DNA from: Capsicum annuum
Lineage: Eukaryota > Streptophyta > Magnoliopsida > Solanales > Solanaceae
Assembly: GCF_002878395.1 (NCBI RefSeq)
Contig: NC_061115.1
Span: 150,885,034-150,949,033, forward strand
Length of the DNA stretch: 64,000 nt
Direction of reading: 5' to 3'
Below are positions 49,601-60,634 of this stretch, piece by piece (positions within the stretch are counted from its first letter, which is position 1; every line of letters begins with the position of its first letter). The notes under the pieces were generated by a model that worked only from the letters and a program-made list of their open reading frames with translations, did not search any database and was not told the origin of the DNA. The translations under genes were made by a program, and so were the position numbers.

Positions 49601-51240
49601 ACTATTGTCCTTAACTTGACCAAGATGATATACACATCCTTTAGATATCATTTTTGTGCCTGAAGGTAGGAAACAAGCTGATCTCTGAAAGCTAAAGTAC
49701 TACCCCTCCACTCTAGGAAACGTTCATTCGGAAACTTAAAATGGACTATTCTTTTTCTTCAATCGACTGTGGAATAGAAGGAATGAAGTCAATCCATGCC
49801 AAGAATGAAATCAAAATCAGTCATCTCTAATTCGACTAAATCTACTAAAGTGACTTTCTGTAATATCATAACTTGGCAGTTCCAGTATACCCAATGGGCT
49901 ATGATGATTTTACCCACTGGATAGAGACTGAAAAGGGATCTGCTAGAATTTTGACACTGATTCCAAAATTAACTTCTATATAGGGAGTGACAAAAGAAAA
50001 GAAAGCTCTTGGATCTAGCAAAATGTAAACATGCATATGAAAGATCTATAACGTACCAGTAACCATATCAGGAAAATTTTCCTGATCTTGTAGATATCGA
50101 AGAAAATAAATTTTGTTTGGGTGTTTCCAACCAGTAGCACTGGAGTGGCACTCTGCTGATTTGGGCGACTAGACTAAGCTGAGAAATGGTTCTAATGACC
50201 CTAATAACCTGGCTGGGAAAATTCTCTGGCTGAGTTAGCTGGTTTGCAACATCCAAAATCGACATCTCTAGCATCTCTACAAGCATCCTTGTGGTTTTTA
50301 ACTCAAGTCTTACAAAGGGGATTAGTTCGGGTATTACAAACACTATCCTGAGACTTAGAGCCTGGCGCCCTATCTCTATTTCCATCTTGATATTAGGAGA
50401 TGGAACACTAGCTGGAGAAGGAGCTGGAACTGATGACTTAGGATAGAACGGAGAGTGGTTTGATCCTTTTGGTTTGGGCTGACTAAAGTTGAAACTACCT
50501 GTATTTTCTCTCTTATTTTGTCTCTCCCTTATCTTAACCTTTTGATCTTCTATCTGCTGAGCATGATTCATATACCTAGCTAAATTCATACCACTATTCA
50601 ATATCACAGACCTATAATCATTGACCATACTATTAGTTTCCCAAGAAACAAACTTACTTATCTTGGCCCGGCTATATGCAACCACATAAAGAAGATATCT
50701 GCCTAATTGAGTTAACTTTAGAGAATACTCTTTCACCATCATGTTGCCCTGCCTGAAGTTCATGAATTCTAACACCTTAGCCTCTCTTAGATCTAGAAGA
50801 AAGAATCTATCTAAGAATGTAGTGAAAAACTCCTCCTACTCAATAAGCCTTTCATGATCTGGCCTTTCTAACTTTCACTACTTAAACCAAGTGTGGGAAA
50901 TATCTTACAATTGGTACACAGCTAGCTCAACACTCTCAACAGGAGTAACCCCCATAATGTATGTAACCTTAAAAACCAGATCGATGATTTCTTGAGGGTC
51001 CTCATCTGACTTAGACCCAAGAAAGGATGGTGGATTCATTAGGGTGAAGTCCTAAATCTTGGATGCACCTGAATTGGCCATTGGTTTGTTCGAAATGATA
51101 GTAGATCACTCATTCTGAGCAGCAACTGATTGAGCAAGAGTAGTGAATACAGTTATAAACTCTGCATGAGATACATGATCTCCCAAAGATTCATCGGGCT
51201 GAGGGGCTGACTAATTTCAATTTCTTCTTTTAGGAGTCAT
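46643..51240 (-). pseudogene. Middle chromovirus gag-pol, full domain set but broken
   Basis: Gag starts MTPKRRN at 51240. The gag domain includes FTLMNPPSFLGSKSDEDPQ, and its C-terminal part is the longest open stretch (50068-50775: MLEFMNFRQGNMMVKEYSLK). A protease remnant (LLDPRAFFSFVTPY) is near 49980-50030. Reverse transcriptase spans about 49650-48740: [20 protein letters not shown], then the catalytic box FIDDILFYS at 48991-49017 with both Asp kept. RNase H follows to about 48300. The integrase zinc finger is at 47795-47920 (HPGVTKIY...FVAKCSTCQ). In the integrase core the first Asp is now Asn (NFVKGLPRT, near 47710), while LDRGTQFTS and VERN keep the second Asp and the Glu. A chromodomain ends the protein (VKVIWRNQSINGATWEAEED, stop at 46643). 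Many stops separate these blocks. This is the best-preserved pol in the window. Confidence 0.92.
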
Positions 51241-51363
51241 GTTCTTTAGAAGAGAGGGTGAAATGGACTAGACTGAAAGATTTACTTAAGATTATGCTCA
51301 CTGGCACAACATGAATGCTTAAAAAAAGGAAAACAATTCCTAAAACATCTTATAGCCTTGTGT

Positions 51364-51392
51364 ACATAAATGTGGTGCACAACACACCTATG
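51364..51392 (-). promoter_or_regulatory. Leader block with GTGCAC palindrome, middle chromovirus
   Basis: ATGTGGTGCACAACACACC is identical to the LARD leader over this core. GTGCAC is at 51375-51380, 63 bp from the primer-binding site and about 125 bp before the gag start. Confidence 0.5.
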
Positions 51393-51443
51393 TACAAGAC
51401 TCTACTAGATGTGGCTTTCAGACTTCCTAGGACACTATTGAAG

Positions 51444-51463
51444 CTTAGGCTGTGATACGAAGT
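51444..51463 (-). other. Primer-binding site of the middle chromovirus (tRNA-iMet type)
   Basis: On the minus strand TTCGTATCACAGCCTAAG follows the LTR end GGGGTATTACA; two changes separate it from TGGTATCAGAGCC. Confidence 0.8.
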
Positions 51464-51464
51464 T

Positions 51465-53568
51465 TGTAATACCCCAAATCTTGTACCAGGAATGCTACAC
51501 GGTGCTCATGACCTTGAAGGACCACAAGCTAACTCATGACTGATATCTATGCCTGTATACTGCATGATATATTGTATAATGCAGAAACATAAACTAAAAG
51601 TCCATAAGGTTTAAACTGTAACATAATTTCTGATAAAATATAAAATCTAGATGCGGTATAAATGCCCAAAACAAAACTGTCTAAACATACTGTACTCTAA
51701 AAAACCTCTAAAACATAACTTTCTAGTTAAAGAGTTGATGGGACATGTCCCCAACTAACTCCAACTTATAAATTAATTAATAAGATAATAAATAAATGAT
51801 TATGTCCTCAAAAGATAAGGACTCATTGCTAACTATGATGGCTGAGAATGGAATGCTACTGATGCTCTGGATCTCATTCTTTTGAACCTATGGTATAAGA
51901 CACCATAGAGCTAATATGTCAGTACTTTGAATGTATTGGTACGCATGGAAGGTAGGCTGAATACATGGGGTTCATGTACATGAGAAATATAGGCCAGCTT
52001 ACTGATATGAACGTGAGAGTACATATATGAATATGTTATAACTATATCTGAGATTGTGATAACATGAATTTACTGACAACTAACATGACTAATAACTGAA
52101 TTCTAATGACTAATATAACTGATGACATGAGCGACTGTATTTGATAGTCCTGAATCTGATGGAACTAGCTGAGTTCTATACTGTTCTAAGTTGACTGTGT
52201 CTGACAGTATATGTTCCCATCCTTGTTTTCACTCAGTGCTAATTCCTACTCCCATCTGAATAGACATTGATCATGGATTACTAAACTGAACTAGACTAAA
52301 TTAACTAAGTTTCATTGACTGACGAAATGGTACTAAGATTATTGTATTACTGAGCTTTCCTATATTAAATGGCTGATTGAGTTCTATGGATCATGGCTTG
52401 ACTGAGGATATCGTGAAAACATGACACAGACTCTAGGCAGACAACTATATTTTTCGATTACAAGTACCCCCAGGACATGATAGAAAGAAACTGACAAAGT
52501 GTGACTTTCTTGAGTATAGGACCAACATCAACAATACATCATCCATTGGCTAAGACATTTCATTAAATATTTGACATACTTAACTTGTACATGAATGGAG
52601 ATTTCAAATTATCATACTAGTATGGCACTTTTCCTTCATATCGGTATTTAATCAAACATGGGGGGAGAATGCAATGGTTATAAAATCATCAACGCATCTA
52701 ATAATCAAGGATACATCAATCAACTTGTGAATTGAAGGTTTTATCATGAATACCGTATAATTCCAAACATACTAGAATCAATTCTTTTAATTAATAGTCT
52801 AGAAAATGCAATGAAACCAAACAACAACATGAACATCACTTTTTTATTCAATCAAATAATGAACATTCAAAAATATACAAATCTTTGATTTTCAAAAGAG
52901 ATTCTTGAGCTTCATGGTTGAAAGAAACCTATGAATCTACACATGACATACCGTAGTTCTTGATTGAGCGAAGATTGACGATGAGACTTTCTTGAAATTA
53001 AAATCCTAGCTTGTTTTTGAGAGAAAGTTGAGACAAACTAGTATCTTTTGGGTTCCAAGTAGTTGAATCTCATATTAAAAGGTTTAAATAGGGGTTTTCA
53101 AATAACCCTTCTAACCTAGAATGAATCTTTTAAATTGATGAAAATTTCCTGACATGGACCCATGGCGCTATCGCGTCATGTTACTGAAATTTTACAATTG
53201 GAAAATAGGAAAATAGTGTGATGTGGAGCCATCGCATTTCAACTTCATTTATGACCTAAAATTTTGGCGCAATGCAGAGAAATCGTGTTGGGACACTGGA
53301 AAAAGGACAATTGCCATTTTATCTTATGGTGTGGCGTGCCACAGACCAATATGGCACTATTTTATGATGGGGACTTGAAATAGTCATAACTTTTTACCCG
53401 GTTATTGGATTTGGGCGAATCTTATATCGATGGAAAGGCTATTGAATTTCCTACATTACAAAAAGTGAAAATCATAAAAATTCTGCATTGAATAAACATC
53501 ATTAAATTAAGAGTCTAATACTTGACATTGTTAAAACAAAATTAGTTAGTAAACTTCGGGGTATTACA
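51465..53568 (-). mobile_element. 5' LTR of the middle chromovirus (LTR family 2)
   Basis: This 2.10-kb LTR starts TGTAATACCCCGAAG at 53568 and ends GGGGTATTACA at 51465 on the minus strand. It is shorter than the LARD LTRs, mainly through loss around 52190-52350. The U3 words (53155-53350: GGCGCTATCGCGTCATG, GAGCCATCGCATTTC, GGCGCAATGCAG) lie upstream of a weak TATA-like site near 53085. Confidence 0.85.
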
Positions 53569-54600
53569 TCTACATAATAATGCATGAACAACAACAAATC
53601 TACCAAATTAAGTTTTTGAACACCCTGGGATCATTAAGAAATGAAAATATTAATATTACAAATAGTATCATTTACTTCATAATTTAGATCAATACCCTAA
53701 ATAGATAAATTCCTTATGATTTCTATGAATTTTAAAGATTAACTAAAGTTTCAAATGTAAAAACCTTACCTCCATGGATAATAACTCCCAAAATTAATAG
53801 AAAATCTCCTCCCTCGAGGAACTTGAATGTTTTTCAAAAAAATAAATGAAAGAATGTTTTCTAGTTTTAAAAGTTGAATGCTTCATTTTTATAACTATGG
53901 TTGTCCATTATAGTGGCACTATTATAGTGGTGACTTTTTCCTTATAATAGCTCGTAGATAAATATGGGTTGTTTACTTGGAGACACTTTAACTACTGTGG
54001 AAGAACTTTTTTTCTCTATAGAAGGACTAAGGTAGTAACGCAATACCTTGTCCTCTATCAGGATATTTTATAACCTACCTCTCAAAAATTGACTTCACGA
54101 ACTAACTCTCATGGCAGTCACTATAACTAAATAATTATTTATCCATTTTACACACCAAACAGTGCTACAACTTCTTAAATTTATTTTCTAATAAAAAATA
54201 AACACAAAATTTCAACCAACTTTTGAAATACCACTAGATTTCCCTGGGCAACTTCACCCTCAAAATTTTCCTAAATCTAAGCAAACCCAAAATTTTCTAA
54301 TTTTAGTCTAAGTGGAGATTAAGCAAAGGTTATACGCTCTATTTTAGTATAATAATGATTTAGGCCATATACAATTATATTTTAGCCACTATATTTCATC
54401 TCAAATTACCAAGTTGTAATTGCAATGCACTTTCTCTAGGGTCTTATGGTGGTCAACATATTATTATATGTTGTGTATCAATTACAACATATTTTATTTA
54501 AACTGTTCTATCAGAACTATTGGTTGCATGATATGAACTTTCTCTATCATACCTTAGATTACTAACTTGGTATGATATGAGGATATACAAGTGAAATTCT
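53569..54600. other. Unassigned stretch, probably degraded LTR
   Basis: I see no coding sequence. Words ATTATAGTGGCACTATTATAG and CTTATAATAGCTCG (53915-53955) resemble the CGCTATAGTGG-type U3 arrays of plant LTRs. This suggests an old LTR piece, but no ends could be found. Confidence 0.35.
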
Positions 54601-55228
54601 CTCCTGATGTTCCTTATTCTACTTTTTTTAATACTAATCTTGTATGTATTAACGTTAACTCATTTACTTATCTTAGTGATATTTTCTATCTACTATAATA
54701 GTCTAGAACATTTTGTGTGTAAATTTATTTAGGGGTAAAATAGATGGTTGTTGTGGTGTTCCTTAATTGTACTTTAAATTAGTATCAATTGTAGGCGATG
54801 CTTGCTATGTACATGTGTTTCATTCATAACGTTGTTTTTTCTTCCCTTCTATAACACCACCCATAGGTATTGAAATAGTAATTGAGTATTGATTTCACAC
54901 ACCCACTATTGAATTTTCACAGATCGAGGTAGCAGTTATTAGCTACCAAATTTTTCCCAAATCATTCTTTCATTTAACTTAAGCTTATCACATTTATGAT
55001 ACTTCAAACTATTGCATGTTCTTCAATATTTAATACTTGTACTAGTGACCATTGGACTTGGGATATTGTGATTAGGTTGTACCTCTTTCTATATATTTTG
55101 ACGAATATTTTTATTTTCAATTTTTTTGATTCTCATTTACTATGATTATTAAATTTAGGAAGGAATAGGCTAACCTATACTAGATGGCGTATAAGATGAC
55201 ATCACAGACTATATTTTGGGTAATGATA
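54601..55228 (+). mobile_element. 5' LTR tail of element E
   Basis: The sequence ends 'aggctaacctatactagatggcgt...ATTTTGGGTAATGATA', an eroded version of the '...GGGTCGTGACA' LTR ending, directly followed by a primer-binding site. The LTR start is not resolved. Confidence 0.55.
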
Positions 55229-55230
55229 AA

Positions 55231-55250
55231 TTGGCTTCAGAGCTTAAGGC
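55231..55250 (+). other. Primer-binding site of element E (tRNA-iMet type)
   Basis: TTGGCTTCAGAGCTTAAGGC corresponds to TTGGTATCAGAGCCTAGG with a few changes, 2 bp after the LTR end. Confidence 0.65.
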
Positions 55251-55469
55251 TTATTGGTTTAATTAGTAAAATTCAATTCTTTTGGAGTCTTGCAAATTAG
55301 TGTAGACATATCTATTTTATCTTTGATAGGCTACATGACTTTCGGAGAAATTTTCTTCTTTATTTTGTGTTGTGCATATCTAGCTTAATATGGCTAAAAA
55401 TTATCTTATTTATACTATTGTATATGGTGAGGGCACATTCTTCTTTAGCTTGAGATTCAAAGCATGTTC
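55251..55469 (+). mobile_element. Leader of element E, gag to mid-RT missing
   Basis: 'ggctacatgactttcggagaaattttc' (55330-55356) matches the GAGGCTACATGG...TTTAGGAA part of the other leaders. It then joins reverse transcriptase directly, so gag, protease and the N-terminal half of reverse transcriptase are deleted. Confidence 0.6.
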
Positions 55470-57200
55470 TTTTGATAGGAGTACAGAGAAATATATGCTG
55501 CATTTGAGAATTATGCTCCAAACTTTGATAGATCATAGGATTTTTGCTATATTCTTAAAGTGTGTGTTATCGCCCAAGTCGATAACATTCCAAGGACATA
55601 TTGTATCTAAGGATGGGATTATGATAGAAAAAATAAAGATTAAGGCTATTCTTTATAGGGATATACCTACATCTCCATCTGAGGTTTGTAACTTCATTTG
55701 ATTTGATGGTTATTATAGGAGGTTCGTTGAGTGTTTTGCTACTATTACAGTAATATTAACCTGATTGACTAGGAAAGAGGTTCCTTTCTAGTGATCTGAG
55801 GAGTATGAGTCGAACTTTATTTCTTACTTCGAACTTTATTTCTTACTTTAGGTCTTATATTTCCTTTATCTATGAGGGTGAGTGATTTACCATGTATTAT
55901 GATGCTTTAACTATTGGTTGGGGTTATGTGCTAACGTAGTGGGATTGAGTTATTGATTATGGGGCAAGGCAGATTAAGATTCAGGAATGCAACTACACTA
56001 CTCATGATCTGGAGTTGGCGATGGTAGTTTTTGCATGTAATATTTGGAAGAATTATCTATATGTCATGAATTATGTGAGCTATACTGATCATCATATTAT
56101 TCAATATCTTATGACATAGAGTGAGCTTAATTCTATGTAGTGTAGATGGATGGGGTTGTTTTTATATTATAATAACAAAATTATATATCTCTATACAAGG
56201 TGAACATGGTATACAATGCCCTGAGCCATAAAGTGATAATTAAGGATAGCTTGTTATCTATCTTAGTTTCTTAGATTCTATTAATGTGTGATATTCTGTC
56301 CTTAGCTAACTTTATGGTGAGAATGGATATTTCGTACCCCAGAAGGATTCTTCCTAGTGTTGAAGAGAGGTATACCTTGTTTGAGCAGATTCTGAGTCAT
56401 ATGTTTGAGGATATGAGAATTTACATCATTTGCAATAAGTTATTGAGTTATGAGTCAAGGAAGGATACCATAGATTCTAAGGGTATTCTAAGGTATGATG
56501 GTCACATTTATGTTTCAAGGATTGGGGATTTGTTTTAATTAATTCTACATAAGGCTGAAAACTCCAGATATTTTATACACCCTAGTACAGCTATGATATA
56601 CAAAGATTTGAGTCAGTATTATTATCAGTATTATGTCTCGTGGAACTCACTTGGTTTCAGAGTCACTGGATAGAAACAGGGTGATTCAGGAAAGCCTGAG
56701 GAAAGCTTAGTGATGGAAAAGGGCATCTGCAAATCCTAGACTTTCTACCTTAATACTTAGAGTTAAAGATGAGGTATTCCTTTAATTATCACCCATAAAT
56801 AGTGTGATAAGATTCGGGAGAAAAGGCAAGCTCAACCCTTGATATGTTAGACCTTTTGAGATCTTTCATGTAGTTGGAGAAGTGGCTTGTGAATTATCCT
56901 TTCCCCTATATTTATTATTGTTTATGAAGATTTCTATGTTTTTAAATCATGGTGGTACATTCCTGATGAGTCTCAAGTGCTTTGGTAGGACTCGGTGTAG
57001 TTAAATAAAAGATTAACCTTCATGGAGGAGCCTGTACTTATATTCGCCAAGGATGTCAGGCGGCAGCGCTGTAGTGAGATTCCAGTAGTCAACATTTAGG
57101 GGAGATGCCTCCTAATAGTGGAGGATACTTGGAGATTGAGTGTGAGATATAGGCCCAATATCTTTACCTGTTTGAGACTTTTGGCACATCCTCACTCTTT
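55470..57200 (+). pseudogene. Element E: chromovirus pol remnant lacking the integrase core
   Basis: RT resumes at STEKYMLHLRIMLQTLIDH (about 55480) and runs through ITFQGHIVSKDGI. A DGYYRRFVECFATI block follows near 55700. RNase H reads IKIQECNYTTHDLELAMVVF (near 55980). The integrase N-terminal region (RYTLFEQILSHMFEDM, then SRYFIHPSTAMIYKDLSQY) ends near 56630. It then jumps straight to the integrase C-terminus (VIRFGRKGKLNP near 56810, VRPFEIFHVVGEVACEL) and the chromodomain (RLTFMEEPVLIFAKDVRRQR, near 57015). Compared with copy F, about 630 bp holding the catalytic core are missing. Stops such as those in LT-stop-WD-stop (near 55930) are shared with F. Confidence 0.88.
55811..55848 (+). 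repeat. 19-bp tandem duplication in element E RNase H region
   Basis: CGAACTTTATTTCTTACTT occurs twice in direct succession. Copy F has it once, so the duplication arose after E and F separated. Confidence 0.9.
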
Positions 57201-57236
57201 ACTTTTGTGAATGAATGTTCTTTTGGTAGTGGATAT

Positions 57237-57691
57237 TGTGATGAACCTCTAGCTTATTTTCTACATTTCTTATCATTTTTACCATTTAGAGCTTTTATAT
57301 ATCTTTCCCAAGTCACTTATGACTTCTTGGAGCTAACAGTTCAGTTATCGAGCAGTTTATTTGGTTCATAGAGACAATTCCATTTTTTAAAGTCTCTGCT
57401 AGTAATAATTGGCTACCAATCTAATATTTTGTTTTAACAACCTTGTGTGCCAATTCTTACAATCCTATCAGCTCTATAACACTAATGTTATCGAATGGGA
57501 ACCTTTTGTTTTGATCCTAAAGCTTCTGGACTCATTCTGAGCTACTGATTAGAAATTGATAAAACTAGTCGATAGGTACAAGTCCCAAATTTCATCAAAA
57601 CATACTTGGATAGAAATTTTGACTATACCATTTAAAACCTGATAGGGTAGCTTAGCTTGTTTACGTTTATTAGATTCCAAATAAATCCCCA
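57237..57691 (+). mobile_element. 3' LTR start of element E (truncated, LTR family 3)
   Basis: The LTR starts TGTGATGAACCTCTAGC just after the chromodomain remnant. It contains 'cttatgacttcttggagc' and 'actcattctgagctactg', text I associate with a common plant chromovirus LTR. It is cut at 57691, where LTR G begins. The minus-strand open stretch at 57549-57740 spans this join and is not a gene. Confidence 0.65.
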
Positions 57692-59944
57692 TGAAAACCC
57701 TAAGAATTAGACTTAGAAAATTTGTGAATTTTGAGCTCACTAACCTGGTAATGTCTCATCATACGAGTCATATAGTGTGGGTACGGATCAAGTGACCCTA
57801 GTTATTTGTTGTATAGTGGGTGGTAGTTGGGTTTTTGGTCTTAGTAATGACTTGGTGGTATAAGTTATTAGTGGTGGTGATGAGTTATTATGACGAACCT
57901 TAACCAAATTAGAAACTTAGTTATTTGACTTGGCTCTTAGTACGAGCGGTGCATTAAGAGCAGCGAGGATAGGTTATAAGTGGTAGGGTTGAGTCCTATA
58001 TTGTCCAGTGTCCAATCACTTGGGTTATATCTTTATACGACTAGACCATATGAGTCGTATGTTCAAGTCAAGAGTGGTGTCATGTAGTCATATGATGGAC
58101 AATGTATGGGTGTCCAACTTATTATCCTGGTGATGACTCAAGGATGCGAGTCGTATGATGTGGTAAAGAGTCGACAGGTCAACTCATAACCAGGGACTAT
58201 TTTTTACAGCTTTAAGATGAGGCTCTTTAGATAGTTCCCACCAAAACCATTAAGACCCCACGTCCCTATAATAATTTCTGGTCACTCACATCACACTTTA
58301 AAAGATTAAATGTCCTCTTTACTCTCACAAAATCCTCTAAAGGGAAATTGGTTAGGTTTACTCAAAAGTGGTCAAGGACCAATTTCTCTCTGTGAATTTT
58401 TGTGATTCATGTATGTTACTCCTTCTTTGTTGTTTTTTTACTAAAGGCATATGTTTTAATATTTTGTTTTCATGGTATAATTATGGTTTTGAAATAAAGG
58501 TTAGGGTTTGAGTTGTTCATGGATGGATATTGTTTCACATGGTTTAATTATGGTTTTCCTTATTTTATTAATAGGTTTGCACATGTGGGTTCATGGGAAT
58601 GGTAATTTAATTGAAGGGTCATGGTTGAGCCCCAAATTGGATGATTTTGGTTTTGATAATGGGATTCCCTCAAACTGTTTGTGAAATTGACTATGAGAAT
58701 GATATTATCACCATTTTAAGATTATGTTTTGAACTAATGCTTTTGTACAACCTTGTTGAAAAAAATAAAGGTCCTATAAAGGGTTTGATGGTTAAAAATT
58801 TAATTGGATTGAAAACCTTGTGGGGTACAGGGGATTTCCCCAAGTTATTTTAACGATGAAGTAAGTAGGGTACAGCATAATCCCATAAGGGTGGGATAAT
58901 GACGTCCCTTCAAAGCTATAGTTGGTATGACGATACCTCTTTATAATGCCTTAAAAATCAACTTTTAGAATTGGTAGTTTGTTTATATGTAAAAGGTTTA
59001 ATTTAGTGATAATGGAAGGTTGTGATACCTAGCCATGAATGTGTGAGTTTGATAGATGGACACTAGAAAATCATGTTTGCCAATGTGAGATTTGGTCTAG
59101 GTGACATGTGTGCATGATGTTACACTTTTATTTTTAGGGTTGTATTAGTTATCGTAGGTTTTTCCCAAGTTCGTGTAGCTAATATGCTCTAGGCCCTTTC
59201 AAGAGGGGGAGCTGAACCCATATAGCCCATGGGTGGATTTTATAACGGTTGTGCTTCTCAACCCAAGTTAAGGTTTTAAATGCATGCAAAACCTTTTTCC
59301 CTATCCTAACATGATAAATATATACATATGCATACATATTACTAAATTATTTGATTTCGTTTTGAATGATGGCATTATTTTATCTTTATCTCTGAGTACA
59401 AGCTAGTGTTTACTCTGCTAACCATCTTAGGGTGTTGTATCCCTACGCAATGTATGAACTGACCATACTACTATTCCTCCTACTTAGTGACTTGGATACG
59501 AGGACAACTTTGAATCAGATTGAAGTGGTGAGCAACTATACTCCTAAAGACTCCATTTCACGCTATGGACTCCATTTCATGATTGTTATTTCTTTGGTTT
59601 TGGGTTGTATATGGTTGGGGGTATGTCTTAATCGAATATTCTTCGATTTTGGTTAAAGGCTGTTTATGATTACTATTGGAATGGGTGATAATTGTATTAG
59701 TGTTAGCATTAGTATTAGCATTGACATTAGGATTGGAATAGATGGTTAATTAGTTGTGGTTTTTGACTTTGGTCTTAAGCTTACAATCATGTCCTTAATT
59801 TAACATTATCATATCCTATTATATGTCGGATTTCACTCGACATGGGGGTGCAGGGCTTGTAATTATTGGGTATCGGGGGTGGTTTCTTATCCTGGTTGGA
59901 CCATAGATACCTGACATATATGGGCCATGGTTTAGGATGTGTTA
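57692..59944 (+). mobile_element. 5' LTR of element G (LTR family 1)
   Basis: It starts TGAAAACCCTAAG (family form TGTAACACCCTAAG) and ends GGTTTAGGATGTGTTA, followed by a primer-binding site. Family landmarks are 'gttggtatgacgatacc' (58921), 'tagcccatgggtgga' (59225) and 'tgttgtatccctacgcaatg' (59432). Its U3 words are GAGTCGTATGA and GTCATATGA (57755-58185). Open stretches at 58641-58853 and 59432-59656 have no protein motif. A possible TATA box (TATAATAA) is at 58267. Confidence 0.82.
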
Positions 59945-59949
59945 GAATC

Positions 59950-59969
59950 TTAATAGAGACCTAGGTTCA
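59950..59969 (+). other. Primer-binding site of element G (tRNA-iMet type)
   Basis: TTAATAGAGACCTAGGTTC aligns with TGGTATCAGAGCCTAGGTTC; its 3' half is unchanged. Confidence 0.65.
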
Positions 59970-60004
59970 TTTTCAATTGGGAGTCCATAAAGCGGTGTCA
60001 AGTA

Positions 60005-60075
60005 GAGTCTCTTTTAAGGATGTGTAGCACGCCATACTCATAAGGGAAAGGCTTTGAGGCATTTGGGAATAATTT
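60005..60075 (+). promoter_or_regulatory. Leader block of element G
   Basis: GTGTAGCACGCCATAC (60022-60037), followed by 'tcataagggaaaggct' and 'catttgggaataa', matches the leader block of the other elements at the same spacing (about 52 bp after the primer-binding site). The palindrome is eroded. Confidence 0.45.
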
Positions 60076-60157
60076 TCTTTCTTGTTATTCGATTTCATGA
60101 TGTGTTGTCTGAGGTCCTGAAATCTTCTCAAATGCTCATTTGCTCACTCTTTAGATC

Positions 60158-60634
60158 ATGCCACCCAGACGTTCTGAATTTTACAGAACTCATCTATCCT
60201 ACTTATAGGGTTTATACCCAATTTATGGGTCCAGTTCCTAATTACCCTCCTAGAGTTTCACTAGTCCCCAATAGTCCTTCTCGAGCTCCTCAAGATGATG
60301 TGATAATAGAGAGTACTGTCAGTCTATTCATATGTTGGCATAGTTTGTAGCTTCTTAAGATGAACGTGGTGCTTCTGTTACTAGATCTTCTCAGGCCACA
60401 ATGGTTGGCTAATTTATGCATTTGAGTCCTTCGGTGTTCACTAGTGTTATGGTTAAGGAGGATCCTCAAGTTTTTACTGATGAAATAGAGAAGATAATTT
60501 ATGTTATACATGCTACTAATGTGGAGACTGGGGAATTTCCTACCTACCAACAAAAAGATGTGGCAGACAAATGGTATGACGAATGAGAATAGTCTGGGGA
60601 TCACAATTCTGAGTCGGCCCTATGGGATGATTTT
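60158..60634 (+). pseudogene. Element G: chromovirus gag fragment
   Basis: Gag starts MPPRRSEFYRTHLSYL at 60158. After several stops and frameshifts, the gag domain reads LSPSVFTSVMVKEDPQVFTD and EIEKIIYVIHATNVETGEFP, then QKDVADKWYDE. It matches the plant chromovirus capsid region (DP..FLDE..KI..VM.V, then YQL.DVA..WY). Gag forms the virus-like particle in which element RNA is reverse transcribed. It is cut at 60634 in the WDDF region by a family-2 LTR. The rest of gag is not found in the window. Confidence 0.82.

Noticed and set aside
58641..59656. Plus-strand ORFs of 70-74 codons within LTR G
   Set aside because: They fall inside a 2.25-kb LTR that aligns with LTR A, where the frames are not kept.
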